Positions 23,822-36,773 of a stretch of DNA of 64,000 nucleotides are shown one piece after another. Origin of the DNA: Sipunculus nudus. Taxonomy: Eukaryota; Annelida; Sipuncula; Golfingiida; Sipunculidae. Location of the stretch: positions 59,561,300-59,625,299 of the forward strand of contig CM049314.1 of the NCBI GenBank assembly GCA_026874595.1. Direction: 5' to 3'. The position numbers and the translations under genes were made by a program. The notes below the pieces were generated by a model. The model was not told where the DNA came from. It saw only the letters and a list, made by a program, of their open reading frames with translations, and ran no database searches. The stretch's first letter is position 1. Every line of letters begins with the position of its first letter.

Positions 23822-25235
23822 GAGCGCTGTGGATGCTCTCGCACGGCAGACGGGTTCACTTTTTTACGTTTATTAAACTTTTTATTTCTCACCTCTTTGT
23901 ATGTTAAACAAACACAAATTCATCCTTTTTTAGTTTTTTAACTTTTTCATATGCATTCGCCATTTTTCACACTATTCTCTTCAAACTTTATTTGACACTA
24001 TCGGAAACAGTAGTTGAAAAATATTTTATTGTTGAACATGTGTGAGTCTCCTGGCTTCTTAAATTTCTTCACTGAATATTTAGGCCAAGCGAGATTTATG
24101 TCTTCTGTTCACATATGACTGATGTCATGTCTGCTAACCCCCTTTAGTTCATGAAAAATATCTCTGAGCCAGATTTCGATCCAGTGGCTATCGTCGGGCT
24201 CGAGGCGTGGCCGTCCATATGTTTCTACGAACACTTCATTCTTTCTTATCATACGGGAATTCCAAAGGAATCACTCCCTGCTAAACAGGTGACTACAGCG
24301 GTGTTTTACCACTCTCACAAAAGAGAGTCCATTGAGGTATATCAGAGTGGCGGGGTTTTTTTCAGGAGCCGCTACGTAACGCCGTTGAGGATAAAACTTT
24401 AAGATTCCATGAGGATCCAAATATTTCCGACATATAACAACGCCTCTCGGCCTTCGAGTGCTTTCATACATAAAATACACTTAACCACACGCAAAACGTG
24501 TCTGTATACTGTCTGAAAATATCCATCATGTTAGAAAACATTCAGTTATATATAATTCAGTGTACGGGAAATTCTCTCAGTTTATTTGTTGAATTTCCTA
24601 CCGCACACTGATAAGTATAATCCCACGGATTATATGCGGCTGTCGACCGTTAAGTTTTGCGAGTAGAGAAAATGGACAGCGGTAAAAAAACATGAGTGTA
24701 ACGTGTTGCTCCATATGGTCACATACATGAGTTTCAGTGAAAATCTGACTCGTCGCCTAATTTTCAGATTCCTGATTTAGCACAGCGAGTTGAGCGATAT
24801 CGGTTAAACCGAATTGGTGACCACCGCAGTGCATGTCTCTATGGGCCTATGCCTGGGGTCACCACTCAAGCGGCCTGCCAGCCGAACAGAAATACCTACT
24901 CAGCCGTGTGTTCTATGCTAGGTAAAGTATCGCTTGCTGCCATATTGATGAGCAAAGGAATACCCCGTTCCTTAAATTTCAATGGCTGAATCAGATACTT
25001 GGCTGAGGGAACTCCAAATTTCCTCGTTGAAAATAGACAATTGTGTTAAATTCATATGGTCAAAATCTTTTCGACAATTTAATTGATATATACTCTTACC
25101 AGCATGTCAATACTTGTGGTTCGGGGTTTTTGACAACCCGGAATTCGCAGTACTTAACAAAAATATATCATTCTCTTTCCAAATGTACAAGAATAACTGG
25201 GAATTTAAACGGCTCTTAAAACAACCGCTCACGTA

Positions 25236-25307
25236 GCCGTGATCGTATAGTGGTTAGTACTTCTCGTTGTGGCCGAGAGAACCCAGGTTCGAATCCTGGT
25301 CACGGCA
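25236..25307 (+). tRNA. tRNA-His-GTG: tRNA-His (GTG), A type
   Basis: Canonical A gene with the type I trailer (CTCTCGCAC). It lies just upstream of the 16.5-kb duplicated segment and is the uninterrupted counterpart of the split gene at 36691. Confidence 0.97.
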
Positions 25308-26044
25308 GAGCGCTGTGGATGCTCTCGCACGGCAGGCGGTTTCACATTTTTTGTAAAAGTACACCTGCTGACGTCAATTGGTCTGCACCCGGGAAACATA
25401 ATTTTACATTTGCATTGCTTCCGCATTTGTCACTAAACCAAACCTCAATGAGCTTTACTTATCTCCTGAAGGAAGGACAAATTAATCCCACTTATTAACA
25501 CTGCCTCGATATAGTGTTTTCTTTCAAACAAGTCAAATACACGGTGAATGTTGGTAATGACCACTCTTTCGATTATCACTGACAACAATCGATTTCAATT
25601 AAAAACGCGGGTTTACAAAATTGTCTTTTTATTACCCTGACTGTTAATGTCTCTTCAATGGCCTTTCAGACTATGATCAGTTCCATCAAATTCACTGAAA
25701 CATAGTGATGAAGTACATGAATTCCTATCAAATATTTAATTTCCCCCTAAAATTTAAAATAACTATTCCTATCAGTCTGAATTAAAAAAATGACCCAAAG
25801 TAGCAGGGCATTGATAGAAATAGAAATTAGTTACTACCCGTTACTGCTGGAATATATGTATTAATGGATACATAAATATTCAGAAAAATGCTGTTGCTCA
25901 CGCAAACAGAAAACAACACGACTACTGCACGCATGATTAATTGACGAGATTTCATAACGTCCAATTCTCTTGTGTTGGCCGCTCCGGACACGAATGGCTG
26001 CAGAGCTCGGGTTCCCGAGCACTTTGGAGACACCCGCTCACTTA

Positions 26045-26116
26045 GCCGTGATCGTATAGTGGTTAGTACTTCTCGTTGTGGCCGAGACAACCCAGGTTCG
26101 AATCCTGGTCACGGCA
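26045..26116 (+). tRNA. tRNA-His-GTG: tRNA-His (GTG), B type
   Basis: Canonical B gene, duplicated at 42569. Confidence 0.97.
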
Positions 26117-27530
26117 GAGCGCTGTGGATGCTCTCGCACGGCAGGCGGGTTCACTTTTTCACGTTTATTAAACTTTTTATTTCTCACCTCTTTGTATGTT
26201 AAACAAACACAAATTCATCCTTTTTTAGTTTTTTAACTTCTTCATATGCATTCGCCATTTTTCACACTATTCTCTTCAAACTTTATTCGACACTATCGGA
26301 ATCAGTAGTTGAAAAATATTCTATTGTTGAACATGTCTGAGTCTCCTGGCTTCTTAAATTTCTTCACTGAATATTTAGGCCAAGCGAGAGTTATGTCTTC
26401 TGTTCACATATGACTGATGTCATGACTGCTAACCCCCTTTAGTTCATGAAAAATATCTCTGAGCCAGATTTCGATCCAGTGGCTATCGTCGGGCTCGAGG
26501 CGTGGCCGTCCATATGTTTCTACGAACACTTCATTCTTTCTTATCATACGGGAATTCCAAAGGAATCACTCCCTGCTAAACAGGTGACTACAGCGGTGTT
26601 TTACCACTCTCACAAAAGAGAGTCCATTGAGGTATATCAGAGTGGCGGGGTTTTTTTCAGGAGCCGCTACGTAACGCCGTTGAGGATAAAACTTTAAGAT
26701 TCCATGAGGATCCAAATATTACGGACATATAACAACGCCTCTCGGCCTTCGAGTGCTTTCATACATAAAATACACTTAACCACACGCAAAACGTGTCTGT
26801 ATACTGTCTGAAAATATCCATCATGTTAGAAAACGTTCAGTTATATATAATTCAATGTACGGGAAATTCTCTCAGTTTATTTGTTGAATTTCCTACCGCA
26901 CACAGATAAGTATAATCCCACGGATTATATGCGGCTGTCGACCGTTAAGTTTTGCGAGTAGAGAAAATGGACAGCGGTAAAAAAACATGAGTGTAACGTG
27001 TTGCTCCATATGGTCACATACATGAGTTTCAGTGAAAATCTGACTCGTCGCCTAATTTTCAGATTCCTGATTTAGCACAGCGAGTTGAGCGATATCGGTT
27101 AAACCGAATTGGTGACCACCGCAGTGCATGTCTCTATGGGCCTATGCCTGGGGTCACCACTCAAGCGGCCTGCCAGCCGAACAGAAATACCTACTCAGCC
27201 GTGTGTTCTATGCTAGGTAAAGTATCGCTTGCTGCCATATTGATGAGCAAAGGAATACCCCGTTCCTTAAATTTCAATGGCTGAATCAGATACTTGGCTG
27301 AGGGAACTCCAAATTTCCTCGTTGAAAATAGACAATTGTGTTAAATTCATATGGTCAAAATCTTTTCGACAATTTAATTGATATATACTCTTACCAGCAT
27401 GTCAATACTTGTGGTTCGGGGTTTTTGACAACCCGGAATTCGCAGTACTTAACAAAAATATATCATTCTCTTTCCAAATGTACAAGAATAACTGGGAATT
27501 TAAACGGCTCTTAAAACAACCGCTCACGTA

Positions 27531-27602
27531 GCCGTGATCGTATAGTGGTTAGTACTTCTCGTTGTGGCCGAGAGAACCCAGGTTCGAATCCTGGTCACGG
27601 CA
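27531..27602 (+). tRNA. tRNA-His-GTG: tRNA-His (GTG), A type
   Basis: Canonical A gene with the type II trailer, duplicated at 44055. Confidence 0.97.
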
Positions 27603-28331
27603 GAGCGCTGTGGATGCTCTCACACGGCAGGCGGTTTCACATTTTTTGTAAAAGTACACCTGCTGACGTCAATTGGTCTGCACCCGGGAAACATAATTTT
27701 ACATTTACATTGCTTCCGCATTTGTCACTAAACCAAACCTCAATGAGCTTTACTTATCTCCTGAAGGAAGGACAAATTAATCCCACTTATTAACACTGCC
27801 TCGATATAGTGTTTTCTTTCAAACAAGTCAAATACACGGTGAATGTTGGTAATGACCACTCTTTCGATTATCACTGACAACAATCGATTTCAATTAAAAA
27901 CGCGGGTTTACAAAATTGTCTTTTTATTACCCTGACTGTTAATGTCTCTTCAATGGCCTTTCAGACTATGATCAGTTCCATCAAATTCACTGAAACATAG
28001 TACATGAATTCCTATCAAATATTTAATTTCCCCCTAAAATTTAAAATAACTATTCCTATCAGTCTGAATTAAAAAAATGACCCAAAGTAGCAGGGCATTG
28101 ATAGAAATAGAAAGTAGTTACTACCCGTTACTGCTGGAATATATGTATTAATGGATACATAAATATTCAGAAAAAGTCTGTTGCTCACGCAAACAGAAAC
28201 CAACACGACTACGGCACGCATGATTAATTGACGAGATTTCTTAACGTCCAATTCTCGTGTGTAGGCCGCTCCGGACACGAATGGCTGCACAGCTCGGGTT
28301 CCCGAGCACTTTGGAGACACCCGCTCACTTA

Positions 28332-28403
28332 GCCGTGATCGTATAGTGGTTAGTACTTCTCGTTGTGGCCGAGACAACCCAGGTTCGAATCCTGGTCACG
28401 GCA
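28332..28403 (+). tRNA. tRNA-His-GTG: tRNA-His (GTG), B type
   Basis: Canonical B gene, duplicated at 44856. Confidence 0.97.
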
Positions 28404-29817
28404 GAGCGCTGTGGATGCTCTCGCACGGCAGACGGGTTCACTTTTTTACGTTTATTAAACTTTTTATTTCTCACCTCTTTGTATGTTAAACAAACACAAA
28501 TTCATCCTTTTTTAGTTTTTTAACTTTTTCATATGCATTCGCCATTTTTCACACTATTCTCTTCAAACTTTATTTGACACTATCGGAAACAGTAGTTGAA
28601 AAATATTTTATTGTTGAACATGTGTGAGTCTCCTGGCTTCTTAAATTTCTTCACTGAATATTTAGGCCAAGCGAGATTTATGTCTTCTGTTCACATATGA
28701 CTGATGTCATGTCTGCTAACCCCCTTTAGTTCATGAAAAATATCTCTGAGCCAGATTTCGATCCAGTGGCTATCGTCGGGCTCGAGGCGTGGCCGTCCAT
28801 ATGTTTCTACGAACACTTCATTCTTTCTTATCATACGGGAATTCCAAAGGAATCACTCCCTGCTAAACAGGTGACTACAGCGGTGTTTTACCACTCTCAC
28901 AAAAGAGAGTCCATTGAGGTATATCAGAGTGGCGGGGTTTTTTTCAGGAGCCGCTACGTAACGCCGTTGAGGATAAAACTTTAAGATTCCATGAGGATCC
29001 AAATATTTCCGACATATAACAACGCCTCTCGGCCTTCGAGTGCTTTCATACATAAAATACACTTAACCACACGCAAAACGTGTCTGTATACTGTCTGAAA
29101 ATATCCATCATGTTAGAAAACATTCAGTTATATATAATTCAGTGTACGGGAAATTCTCTCAGTTTATTTGTTGAATTTCCTACCGCACACTGATAAGTAT
29201 AATCCCACGGATTATATGCGGCTGTCGACCGTTAAGTTTTGCGAGTAGAGAAAATGGACAGCGGTAAAAAAACATGAGTGTAACGTGTTGCTCCATATGG
29301 TCACATACATGAGTTTCAGTGAAAATCTGACTCGTCGCCTAATTTTCAGATTCCTGATTTAGCACAGCGAGTTGAGCGATATCGGTTAAACCGAATTGGT
29401 GACCACCGCAGTGCATGTCTCTATGGGCCTATGCCTGGGGTCACCACTCAAGCGGCCTGCCAGCCGAACAGAAATACCTACTCAGCCGTGTGTTCTATGC
29501 TAGGTAAAGTATCGCTTGCTGCCATATTGATGAGCAAAGGAATACCCCGTTCCTTAAATTTCAATGGCTGAATCAGATACTTGGCTGAGGGAACTCCAAA
29601 TTTCCTCGTTGAAAATAGACAATTGTGTTAAATTCATATGGTCAAAATCTTTTCGACAATTTAATTGATATATACTCTTACCAGCATGTCAATACTTGTG
29701 GTTCGGGGTTTTTGACAACCCGGAATTCGCAGTACTTAACAAAAATATATCATTCTCTTTCCAAATGTACAAGAATAACTGGGAATTTAAACGGCTCTTA
29801 AAACAACCGCTCACGTA

Positions 29818-29889
29818 GCCGTGATCGTATAGTGGTTAGTACTTCTCGTTGTGGCCGAGAGAACCCAGGTTCGAATCCTGGTCACGGCA
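29818..29889 (+). tRNA. tRNA-His-GTG: tRNA-His (GTG), A type
   Basis: Canonical A gene with the type I trailer, duplicated at 46342. Confidence 0.97.
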
Positions 29890-30626
29890 GAGCGCTGTGG
29901 ATGCTCTCGCACGGCAGGCGGTTTCACATTTTTTGTAAAAGTACACCTGCTGACGTCAATTGGTCTGCACCCGGGAAACATAATTTTACATTTGCATTGC
30001 TTCCGCATTTGTCACTAAACCAAACCTCAATGAGCTTTACTTATCTCCTGAAGGAAGGACAAATTAATCCCACTTATTAACACTGCCTCGATATAGTGTT
30101 TTCTTTCAAACAAGTCAAATACACGGTGAATGTTGGTAATGACCACTCTTTCGATTATCACTGACAACAATCGATTTCAATTAAAAACGCGGGTTTACAA
30201 AATTGTCTTTTTATTACCCTGACTGTTAATGTCTCTTCAATGGCCTTTCAGACTATGATCAGTTCCATCAAATTCACTGAAACATAGTGATGAAGTACAT
30301 GAATTCCTATCAAATATTTAATTTCCCCCTAAAATTTAAAATAACTATTCCTATCAGTCTGAATTAAAAAAATGACCCAAAGTAGCAGGGCATTGATAGA
30401 AATAGAAATTAGTTACTACCCGTTACTGCTGGAATATATGTATTAATGGATACATAAATATTCAGAAAAATGCTGTTGCTCACGCAAACAGAAAACAACA
30501 CGACTACTGCACGCATGATTAATTGACGAGATTTCATAACGTCCAATTCTCTTGTGTTGGCCGCTCCGGACACGAATGGCTGCAGAGCTCGGGTTCCCGA
30601 GCACTTTGGAGACACCCGCTCACTTA

Positions 30627-30698
30627 GCCGTGATCGTATAGTGGTTAGTACTTCTCGTTGTGGCCGATACAACCCAGGTTCGAATCCTGGTCACGGCA
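30627..30698 (+). tRNA. tRNA-His-GTG: tRNA-His (GTG), B type, G42T
   Basis: The anticodon stem 3' strand reads CGATA, which breaks the 28-42 pair (C against T). Promoter boxes are intact, so it may be transcribed into a less stable tRNA. The same change is in its duplicate at 47151. Confidence 0.87.
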
Positions 30699-32113
30699 GA
30701 GCGCTGTGGATGCTCTCGCACGGCAGGCGGGTTCACTTTTTCACGTTTATTAAACTTTTTATTTCTCACCTCTTTGTATGTTAAACAAACACAAATTCAT
30801 CCTTTTTTAGTTTTTTAACTTCTTCATATGCATTCGCCATTTTTCACACTATTCTCTTCAAACTTTATTCGACACTATCGGAATCAGTAGTTGAAAAATA
30901 TTCTATTGTTGAACATGTCTGAGTCTCCTGGCTTCTTAAATTTCTTCACTGAATATTTAGGCCAAGCGAGAGTTATGTCTTCTGTTCACATATGACTGAT
31001 GTCATGACTGCTAACCCCCTTTAGTTCATGAAAAATATCTCTGAGCCAGATTTCGATCCAGTGGCTATCGTCGGGCTCGAGGCGTGGCCGTCCATATGTT
31101 TCTACGAACACTTCATTCTTTCTTATCATACGGGAATTCCAAAGGAATCACTCCCTGCTAAACAGGTGACTACAGCGGTGTTTTACCACTCTCACAAAAG
31201 AGAGTCCATTGAGGTATATCAGAGTGGCGGGGTTTTTTTCAGGAGCCGCTACGTAACGCCGTTGAGGATAAAACTTTAAGATTCCATGAGGATCCAAATA
31301 TTACGGACATATAACAACGCCTCTCGGCCTTCGAGTGCTTTCATACATAAAATACACTTAACCACACGCAAAACGTGTCTGTATACTGTCTGAAAATATC
31401 CATCATGTTAGAAAACGTTCAGTTATATATAATTCAATGTACGGGAAATTCTCTCAGTTTATTTGTTGAATTTCCTACCGCACACAGATAAGTATAATCC
31501 CACGGATTATATGCGGCTGTCGACCGTTAAGTTTTGCGAGTAGAGAAAATGGACAGCGGTAAAAAAAACATGAGTGTAACGTGTTGCTCCATATGGTCAC
31601 ATACATTAGTTTCAGTGAAAATCCGACTCGTCGCCTAATTTTCAGATTCCTGATTTAGCACAGCGAGTTGAGCGATATCGGTTAAACCGAATTGGTGACC
31701 ACCGCAGTGCATGTCTCTATAGGCCTATGCCTGGGGTCACCACTCAAGCGGCCTGCCAGCCGAACAGAAATACCTACTCAGCCGTGTGTTCTATGCTAGG
31801 TAAAGTATCGCTTGCTGCCATATTGATGAGCAAAGGAATACCCCGTTCCTTAAATTTCAATGGCTGAATCAGATACTTGGCTGAGGGAACTCCAAATTTC
31901 CTCGTTGAAAATAGACAATTGTGTTAAATTCATATGGTCAAAATCTTTTCGACAATTTAATTGATATATACTCTTACCAGCATGTCAATACTTGTGGTTC
32001 GGGGTTTTTGACAACCCGGAATTCGCAGTACTTAACAAAAATATATCATTCTCTTTCCAAATGTACAAGAATAACTGGGAATTTAAACGGCTCTTAAAAC
32101 AACCGCTCACGTA

Positions 32114-32185
32114 GCCGTGATCGTATAGTGGTTAGTACTTCTCGTTGTGGCCGAGAGAACCCAGGTTCGAATCCTGGTCACGGCA
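32114..32185 (+). tRNA. tRNA-His-GTG: tRNA-His (GTG), A type
   Basis: Canonical A gene with the type II trailer, duplicated at 48638. Confidence 0.97.
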
Positions 32186-32914
32186 GAGCGCTGTGGATGC
32201 TCTCACACGGCAGGCGGTTTCACATTTTTTGTAAAAGTACACCTGCTGACGTCAATTGGTCTGCACCCGGGAAACATAATTTTACATTTACATTGCTTCC
32301 GCATTTGTCACTAAACCAAACCTCAATGAGCTTTACTTATCTCCTGAAGGAAGGACAAATTAATCCCACTTATTAACACTGCCTCGATATAGTGTTTTCT
32401 TTCAAACAAGTCAAATACACGGTGAATGTTGGTAATGACCACTCTTTCGATTATCACTGACAACAATCGATTTCAATTAAAAACGCGGGTTTACAAAATT
32501 GTCTTTTTATTACCCTGACTGTTAATGTCTCTTCAATGGCCTTTCAGACTATGATCAGTTCCATCAAATTCACTGAAACATAGTACATGAATTCCTATCA
32601 AATATTTAATTTCCCCCTAAAATTTAAAATAACTATTCCTATCAGTCTGAATTAAAAAAATGACCCAAAGTAGCAGGGCATTGATAGAAATAGAAATTAG
32701 TTACTACCCGTTACTGCTGGAATATATGTATTAATGGATACATAAATATTCAGAAAAATGCTGTTGCTCACGCAAACAGAAAACAACACGACTACTGCAC
32801 GCATGATTAATTGACGAGATTTCATAACGTCCAATTCTCTTGTGTTGGCCGCTCCGGACACGAATGGCTGCACAGCTCGGGTTCCCGAGCACTTTGGAGA
32901 CACCCGCTCACTTA

Positions 32915-32986
32915 GCCGTGATCGTATAGTGGTTAGTACTTCTCGTTGTGGCCGAGACAACCCAGGTTCGAATCCTGGTCACGGCA
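32915..32986 (+). tRNA. tRNA-His-GTG: tRNA-His (GTG), B type
   Basis: Canonical B gene in a mosaic flank: type I bases with the GCACAGCTCG form of the upstream hairpin edge. Duplicated at 49439. Confidence 0.97.
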
Positions 32987-34401
32987 GAGCGCTGTGGATG
33001 CTCTCGCACGGCAGGCGGGTTCACTTTTTCACGTTTATTAAACTTTTTATTTCTCACCTCTTTGTATGTTAAACAAACACAAATTCATCCTTTTTTAGTT
33101 TTTTAACTTCTTCATATGCATTTGCCATTTTTCACACTATTCTTTTCAAACTTTATTCGACACTATCGGAATCAGTAGTTGAAAAATATTCTATTGTTGA
33201 ACATGTCTGAGTCTCCTGGCTTCTTAAATTTCTTCACTGAATATTTAGGCCAAGCGAGAGTTATGTCTTCTGTTCACATATGACTGATGTCATGACTGCT
33301 AACCCCCTTTAGTTCATGAAAAATATCTCTGAGCCAGATTTCGATCCAGTGGCTATAGTCGGGCTCGAGGCGTGGCCGTCCATATGTTTCTACGAACACT
33401 TCATTCTTTCTTATCATACGGGAATTCCAAAGGAATCACTCCCTGCTAAACAGGTGACTACAGCGGTGTTTTACCACTCTCACAAAACAGAGTCCATTGA
33501 GGTATATCAGAGTGGCGGGGTTTTTTTCAGGAGCCGCTACGTAACGCCGTTGAGGATAAAACTTTAAGATTCCATGAGGATCCAAATATTTCCGACATAT
33601 AACAACGCCTCTCGGCCTTCGAGTGCTTTCATACATAAAATACACTTAACCACACGCAAAACGTGTCTGTATACTGTCTGAAAATATCCATCATGTTAGA
33701 AAACGTTCAGTTATATATAATTCAATGTACGGGAAATTCTCTCAGTTTATTTGTTGAATTTCCTACCGCACACAGATAAGTATAATCCCACGGATTATAT
33801 GCGGCTGTCGACCGTTAAGTTTTGCGAGTAGAGAAAATGGACAGCGGTAAAAAAAACATGAGTGTAACGTGTTGCTCCATATGGTCACATACATTAGTTT
33901 CAGTGAAAATCTGACTCGTCGCCTAATTTTCAGATTCCTGATTTAGCACAGCGAGTTGAGCGATATCGGTTAAACCGAATTGGTGACCACCGCAGTGCAT
34001 GTCTCTATAGGCCTATGCCTGGGGTCACCACTCAAGCGGCCTGCCAGCCGAACAGAAATACCTACTCAGCCGTGTGTTCTATGCTAGGTAAAGTATCGCT
34101 TGCTGCCATATTGATGAGCAAAGGAATACCCCGTTCCTTAAATTTCAATGGCTGAATCAGATACTTGGCTGAGGGAACTTCAAATTTCCTCGTTGAAAAT
34201 AGACAATTGTGTTAAATTCATATGGTCAAAATCTTTTCGACAATTTAATTGATATATACTCTTACCAGCATGTCAATACTTGTGGTTCGGGGTTTTTGAC
34301 AACCCGGAATTCGCAGTACTTAACAAAAATATATCATTCTCTTTCCAAATGTACAAGAATAACTGGGAATTTAAACGGCTCTTAAAACAACCGCTCACGT
34401 A

Positions 34402-34473
34402 GCCGTGATCGTATAGTGGTTAGTACTTCTCGTTGTGGCCGAGAGAACCCAGGTTCGAATCCTGGTCACGGCA
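34402..34473 (+). tRNA. tRNA-His-GTG: tRNA-His (GTG), A type
   Basis: Canonical A gene with the type II trailer, duplicated at 50926. Confidence 0.97.
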
Positions 34474-35202
34474 GAGCGCTGTGGATGCTCTCACACGGCA
34501 GGCGGTTTCACATTTTTTGTAAAAGTACACCTGCTGACGTCAATTGGTCTGCACCCGGGAAACATAATTTTACATTTACATTGCTTCCGCATTTGTCACT
34601 AAACCAAACCTCAATGAGCTTTACTTATCTCCTGAAGGAAGGACAAATTAATCCCACTTATTAACACTGCCTCGATATAGTGTTTTCTTTCAAACAAGTC
34701 AAATACACGGTGAATGTTGGTAATGACCACTCTTTCGATTATCACTGACAACAATCGATTTCAATTAAAAACGCGGGTTTACAAAATTGTCTTTTTATTA
34801 CCCTGACTGTTAATGTCTCTTCAATGGCCTTTCAGACTATGATCAGTTCCATCAAATTCACTGAAACATAGTACATGAATTCCTATCAAATATTTAATTT
34901 CCCCCTAAAATTTAAAATAACTATTCCTATCAGTCTGAATTAAAAAAATGACCCAAAGTAGCAGGGCATTGATAGAAATAGAAAGTAGTTACTACCCGTT
35001 ACTGCTGGAATATATGTATTAATGGATACATAAATATTCAGAAAAATGCTGTTGCTCACGCAAACAGAAAACAACACGACTACTGCACGCATGATTAATT
35101 GACGAGATTTCATAACGTCCAATTCTCTTGTGTTGGCCGCTCCGGACACGAATGGCTGCAGAGCTCGGGTTCCCGAGCACTGTGGAGACACCCACTCACT
35201 TA

Positions 35203-35274
35203 GCCGTGATCGTATAGTGGTTAGTACTTCTCGTTGTGGCCGAGACAACCCAGGTTCGAATCCTGGTCACGGCA
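35203..35274 (+). tRNA. tRNA-His-GTG: tRNA-His (GTG), B type
   Basis: Canonical gene body. The leader differs (CCCACTCACTTA) and the upstream base context is GAGCACTGTGG. Last complete tRNA gene before transposon copy 1. Confidence 0.97.
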
Positions 35275-36740
35275 GAGCGCTGTGGATGCTCTCGCACGGC
35301 AGGCGGGTTCACTTTTTCACGTTTATTAAACTTTTTATTTCTCACCTCTTTGTATGTTAAACAAACACAAATTCATCCTTTTTTAGTTTTTTAACTTCTT
35401 CATATGCATTCGCCATTTTTCACACTATTCTCTTCAAACTTTATTCGACACTATCGGAATCAGTAGTTGAAAAATATTCTATTGTTGAACATGTCTGAGT
35501 CTCCTGGCTTCTTAAATTTCTTCACTGAATATTTAGGCCAAGCGAGAGTTATGTCTTCTGTTCACATATGACTGATGTCATGACTGCTAACCCCCTTTAG
35601 TTCATGAAAAATATCTCTGAGCCAGATTTCGATCCAGTGGCTATCGTCGGGCTCGAGGCGTAGCCGTCCATATGTTTCTACGAACACTTCATTCTTTCAT
35701 ATCATACGGGAATTCCAAAGGAATCACTCCCTGCTAAACAGGTGACTACAGCGGTGTTTTACCACTCTCACAAAAGAGAGTCCATTGAGGTATATCAGAG
35801 TGGCGGGGTTTTTTTCAGGAGCCGCTACGTAACGCCGTTGAGGATAAAACTTAAGATTCCATGAGGATCCAAATATTTCCGACATATAACAACGCCTCTC
35901 GGCCTTCGAGTGCTTTCATACATAAAATACACTTAACCACACGCAAAACGTGTCTGTATACTGTCTGAAAATATCCATCATGTTAGAAAACATTCAGTTA
36001 TATATAATTCAGTGTACGGGAAATTCTTCCAGTTTATTTGTTGAATTTCCTACCGCACACAGATAAGTATAATCCCACGGATTATATGCGGTTGTCGACC
36101 GTTAAGTTTTGCGAGTAGAGAAAATGGACAGCGGTAAAAAAAAAACATGAGTGTAACGTGTGGCTCCATATGGTCACATACATTAGTTTCAGTGAAAATC
36201 TGACTCGTCGCCTAATTTTCAGATTCCTGATTTAGCACAGCGAGTTGAGCGATATCGGTTAAACCGAATTGGTGACCACCGCAGTGCATGTCTCTTTGGG
36301 CCTATGCCTGGGGTCACCACTCAAGCGGCCTGCCAGCCGAACAGAAATACCTACTCAGCCGTGTGTTCTGTGCTAGGTAAAGTATCGCTTGCTGCCATAT
36401 TGATGAGCAAAGGAATACCCCGTTCCTTAAATTTCAATGGCTGAATCAGATACTTGGCTGAGGGAACTCCAAATTTCCTCGTTGAAAATAGACAATTGTG
36501 TTAAATTCATATGGTCAAAATCTTTTCGACAATTTAATTGATATATACTCTTACCAGCATGTCAATACTTGTGGTTCGGTGTTTTTGACAACCCGGAATT
36601 CGCAGTACTTTACAAAAATATATCATTCTCTTTCCAAATGTACAAGTATAACTGGGAATTTAAACGGCTCTTAAAACAACCGCTCACGTAGCCGTGATCG
36701 TATAGTGGTTAGTACTTCTCGTTGTGGCCGAGAGAACCCA

Positions 36741-36773
36741 CACTGTTAAAAGTTGCACGTAAAATAACGGTGC
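36741..36773 (+). repeat. Left terminal inverted repeat of transposon copy 1
   Basis: 33 bp. It matches the reverse complement of 41774-41805 with a few substitutions and one 1-bp indel. It ends in a hairpin, CGGTGCTTTGCACCG, at 36768-36782. Confidence 0.9.

Larger units (their letters stand above)
22949..25235 (+). repeat. Monomer 11 (type II)
   Basis: 2287 bp, with TTCTTAACG and CATGTGTGAG. First half of a 4.58-kb dimer. Confidence 0.88.
22949..27530 (+). repeat. 4.58-kb higher-order dimer (type II + type I), first copy
   Basis: Monomers 11 and 12 together repeat as monomers 13 and 14 at 27531-32113. Shared private markers include TTCTTAACG for TTCATAACG (23655, 28237) and CATGTGTGAG for CATGTCTGAG. 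The pair, rather than the single monomer, was the unit of exchange here. Confidence 0.8.
25236..27530 (+). repeat. Monomer 12 (type I)
   Basis: 2295 bp. It is the source counterpart of monomer 17 right of the junction. Its last 600 bp have type II-like bases (ACATGAGTTTC). Confidence 0.88.
27531..29817 (+). repeat. Monomer 13 (type II)
   Basis: 2287 bp, with markers as monomer 11. Duplicated as monomer 18. Confidence 0.88.
27531..32113 (+). repeat. 4.58-kb higher-order dimer (type II + type I), second copy
   Basis: Monomers 13 and 14. The pair matches 22949-27530 in marker bases. It differs in the B gene of monomer 14, which has a T at position 42. Confidence 0.8.
29818..32113 (+). repeat. 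Monomer 14 (type I)
   Basis: 2296 bp. Its B gene has T at position 42. Duplicated as monomer 19. Confidence 0.88.
32114..34401 (+). repeat. Monomer 15 (mosaic)
   Basis: 2288 bp. The A half is type II with the 8-bp deletion and the B flank is type I, but with GCACAGCTCG as in the other class. Private changes: GCATTTGCC, CTATAGTCGGG, CACAAAACAGAG, GAACTTCAAA. Confidence 0.88.
34402..36690 (+). repeat. Monomer 16 (mosaic, next to transposon)
   Basis: 2289 bp. Type II A half and type I B flank. It has a TAG inside the 83-codon frame (35662) and several private changes near its right end (TCTTTGGGCC, TTCTGTGCTAGG, ACTTTACAAA). Confidence 0.88.
1..36740 (+). repeat. Tandem array of 2.29-kb tRNA-His gene-pair monomers, left block
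   Basis: Sixteen complete monomers lie head to tail, followed by the first 50 bp of a seventeenth. Starts of successive A genes are 2285-2296 bp apart. Every monomer is built as tRNA-His A, about 737 bp of spacer (729 bp in deleted copies), tRNA-His B, then about 1415 bp of spacer. Differences between monomers are scattered single bases, an 8-bp deletion and homopolymer changes. This pattern is that of an array homogenised by unequal exchange or gene conversion. The first 20 bp are the tail of a preceding monomer, so the array extends beyond the left edge. Confidence 0.98.

Noticed and set aside
1-36740. Other small-RNA genes in the spacers (5S rRNA, U1, U5, U6)
   Set aside because: I looked for their conserved cores on both strands and found none. 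A covariance-model search would be needed to exclude diverged RNAs.
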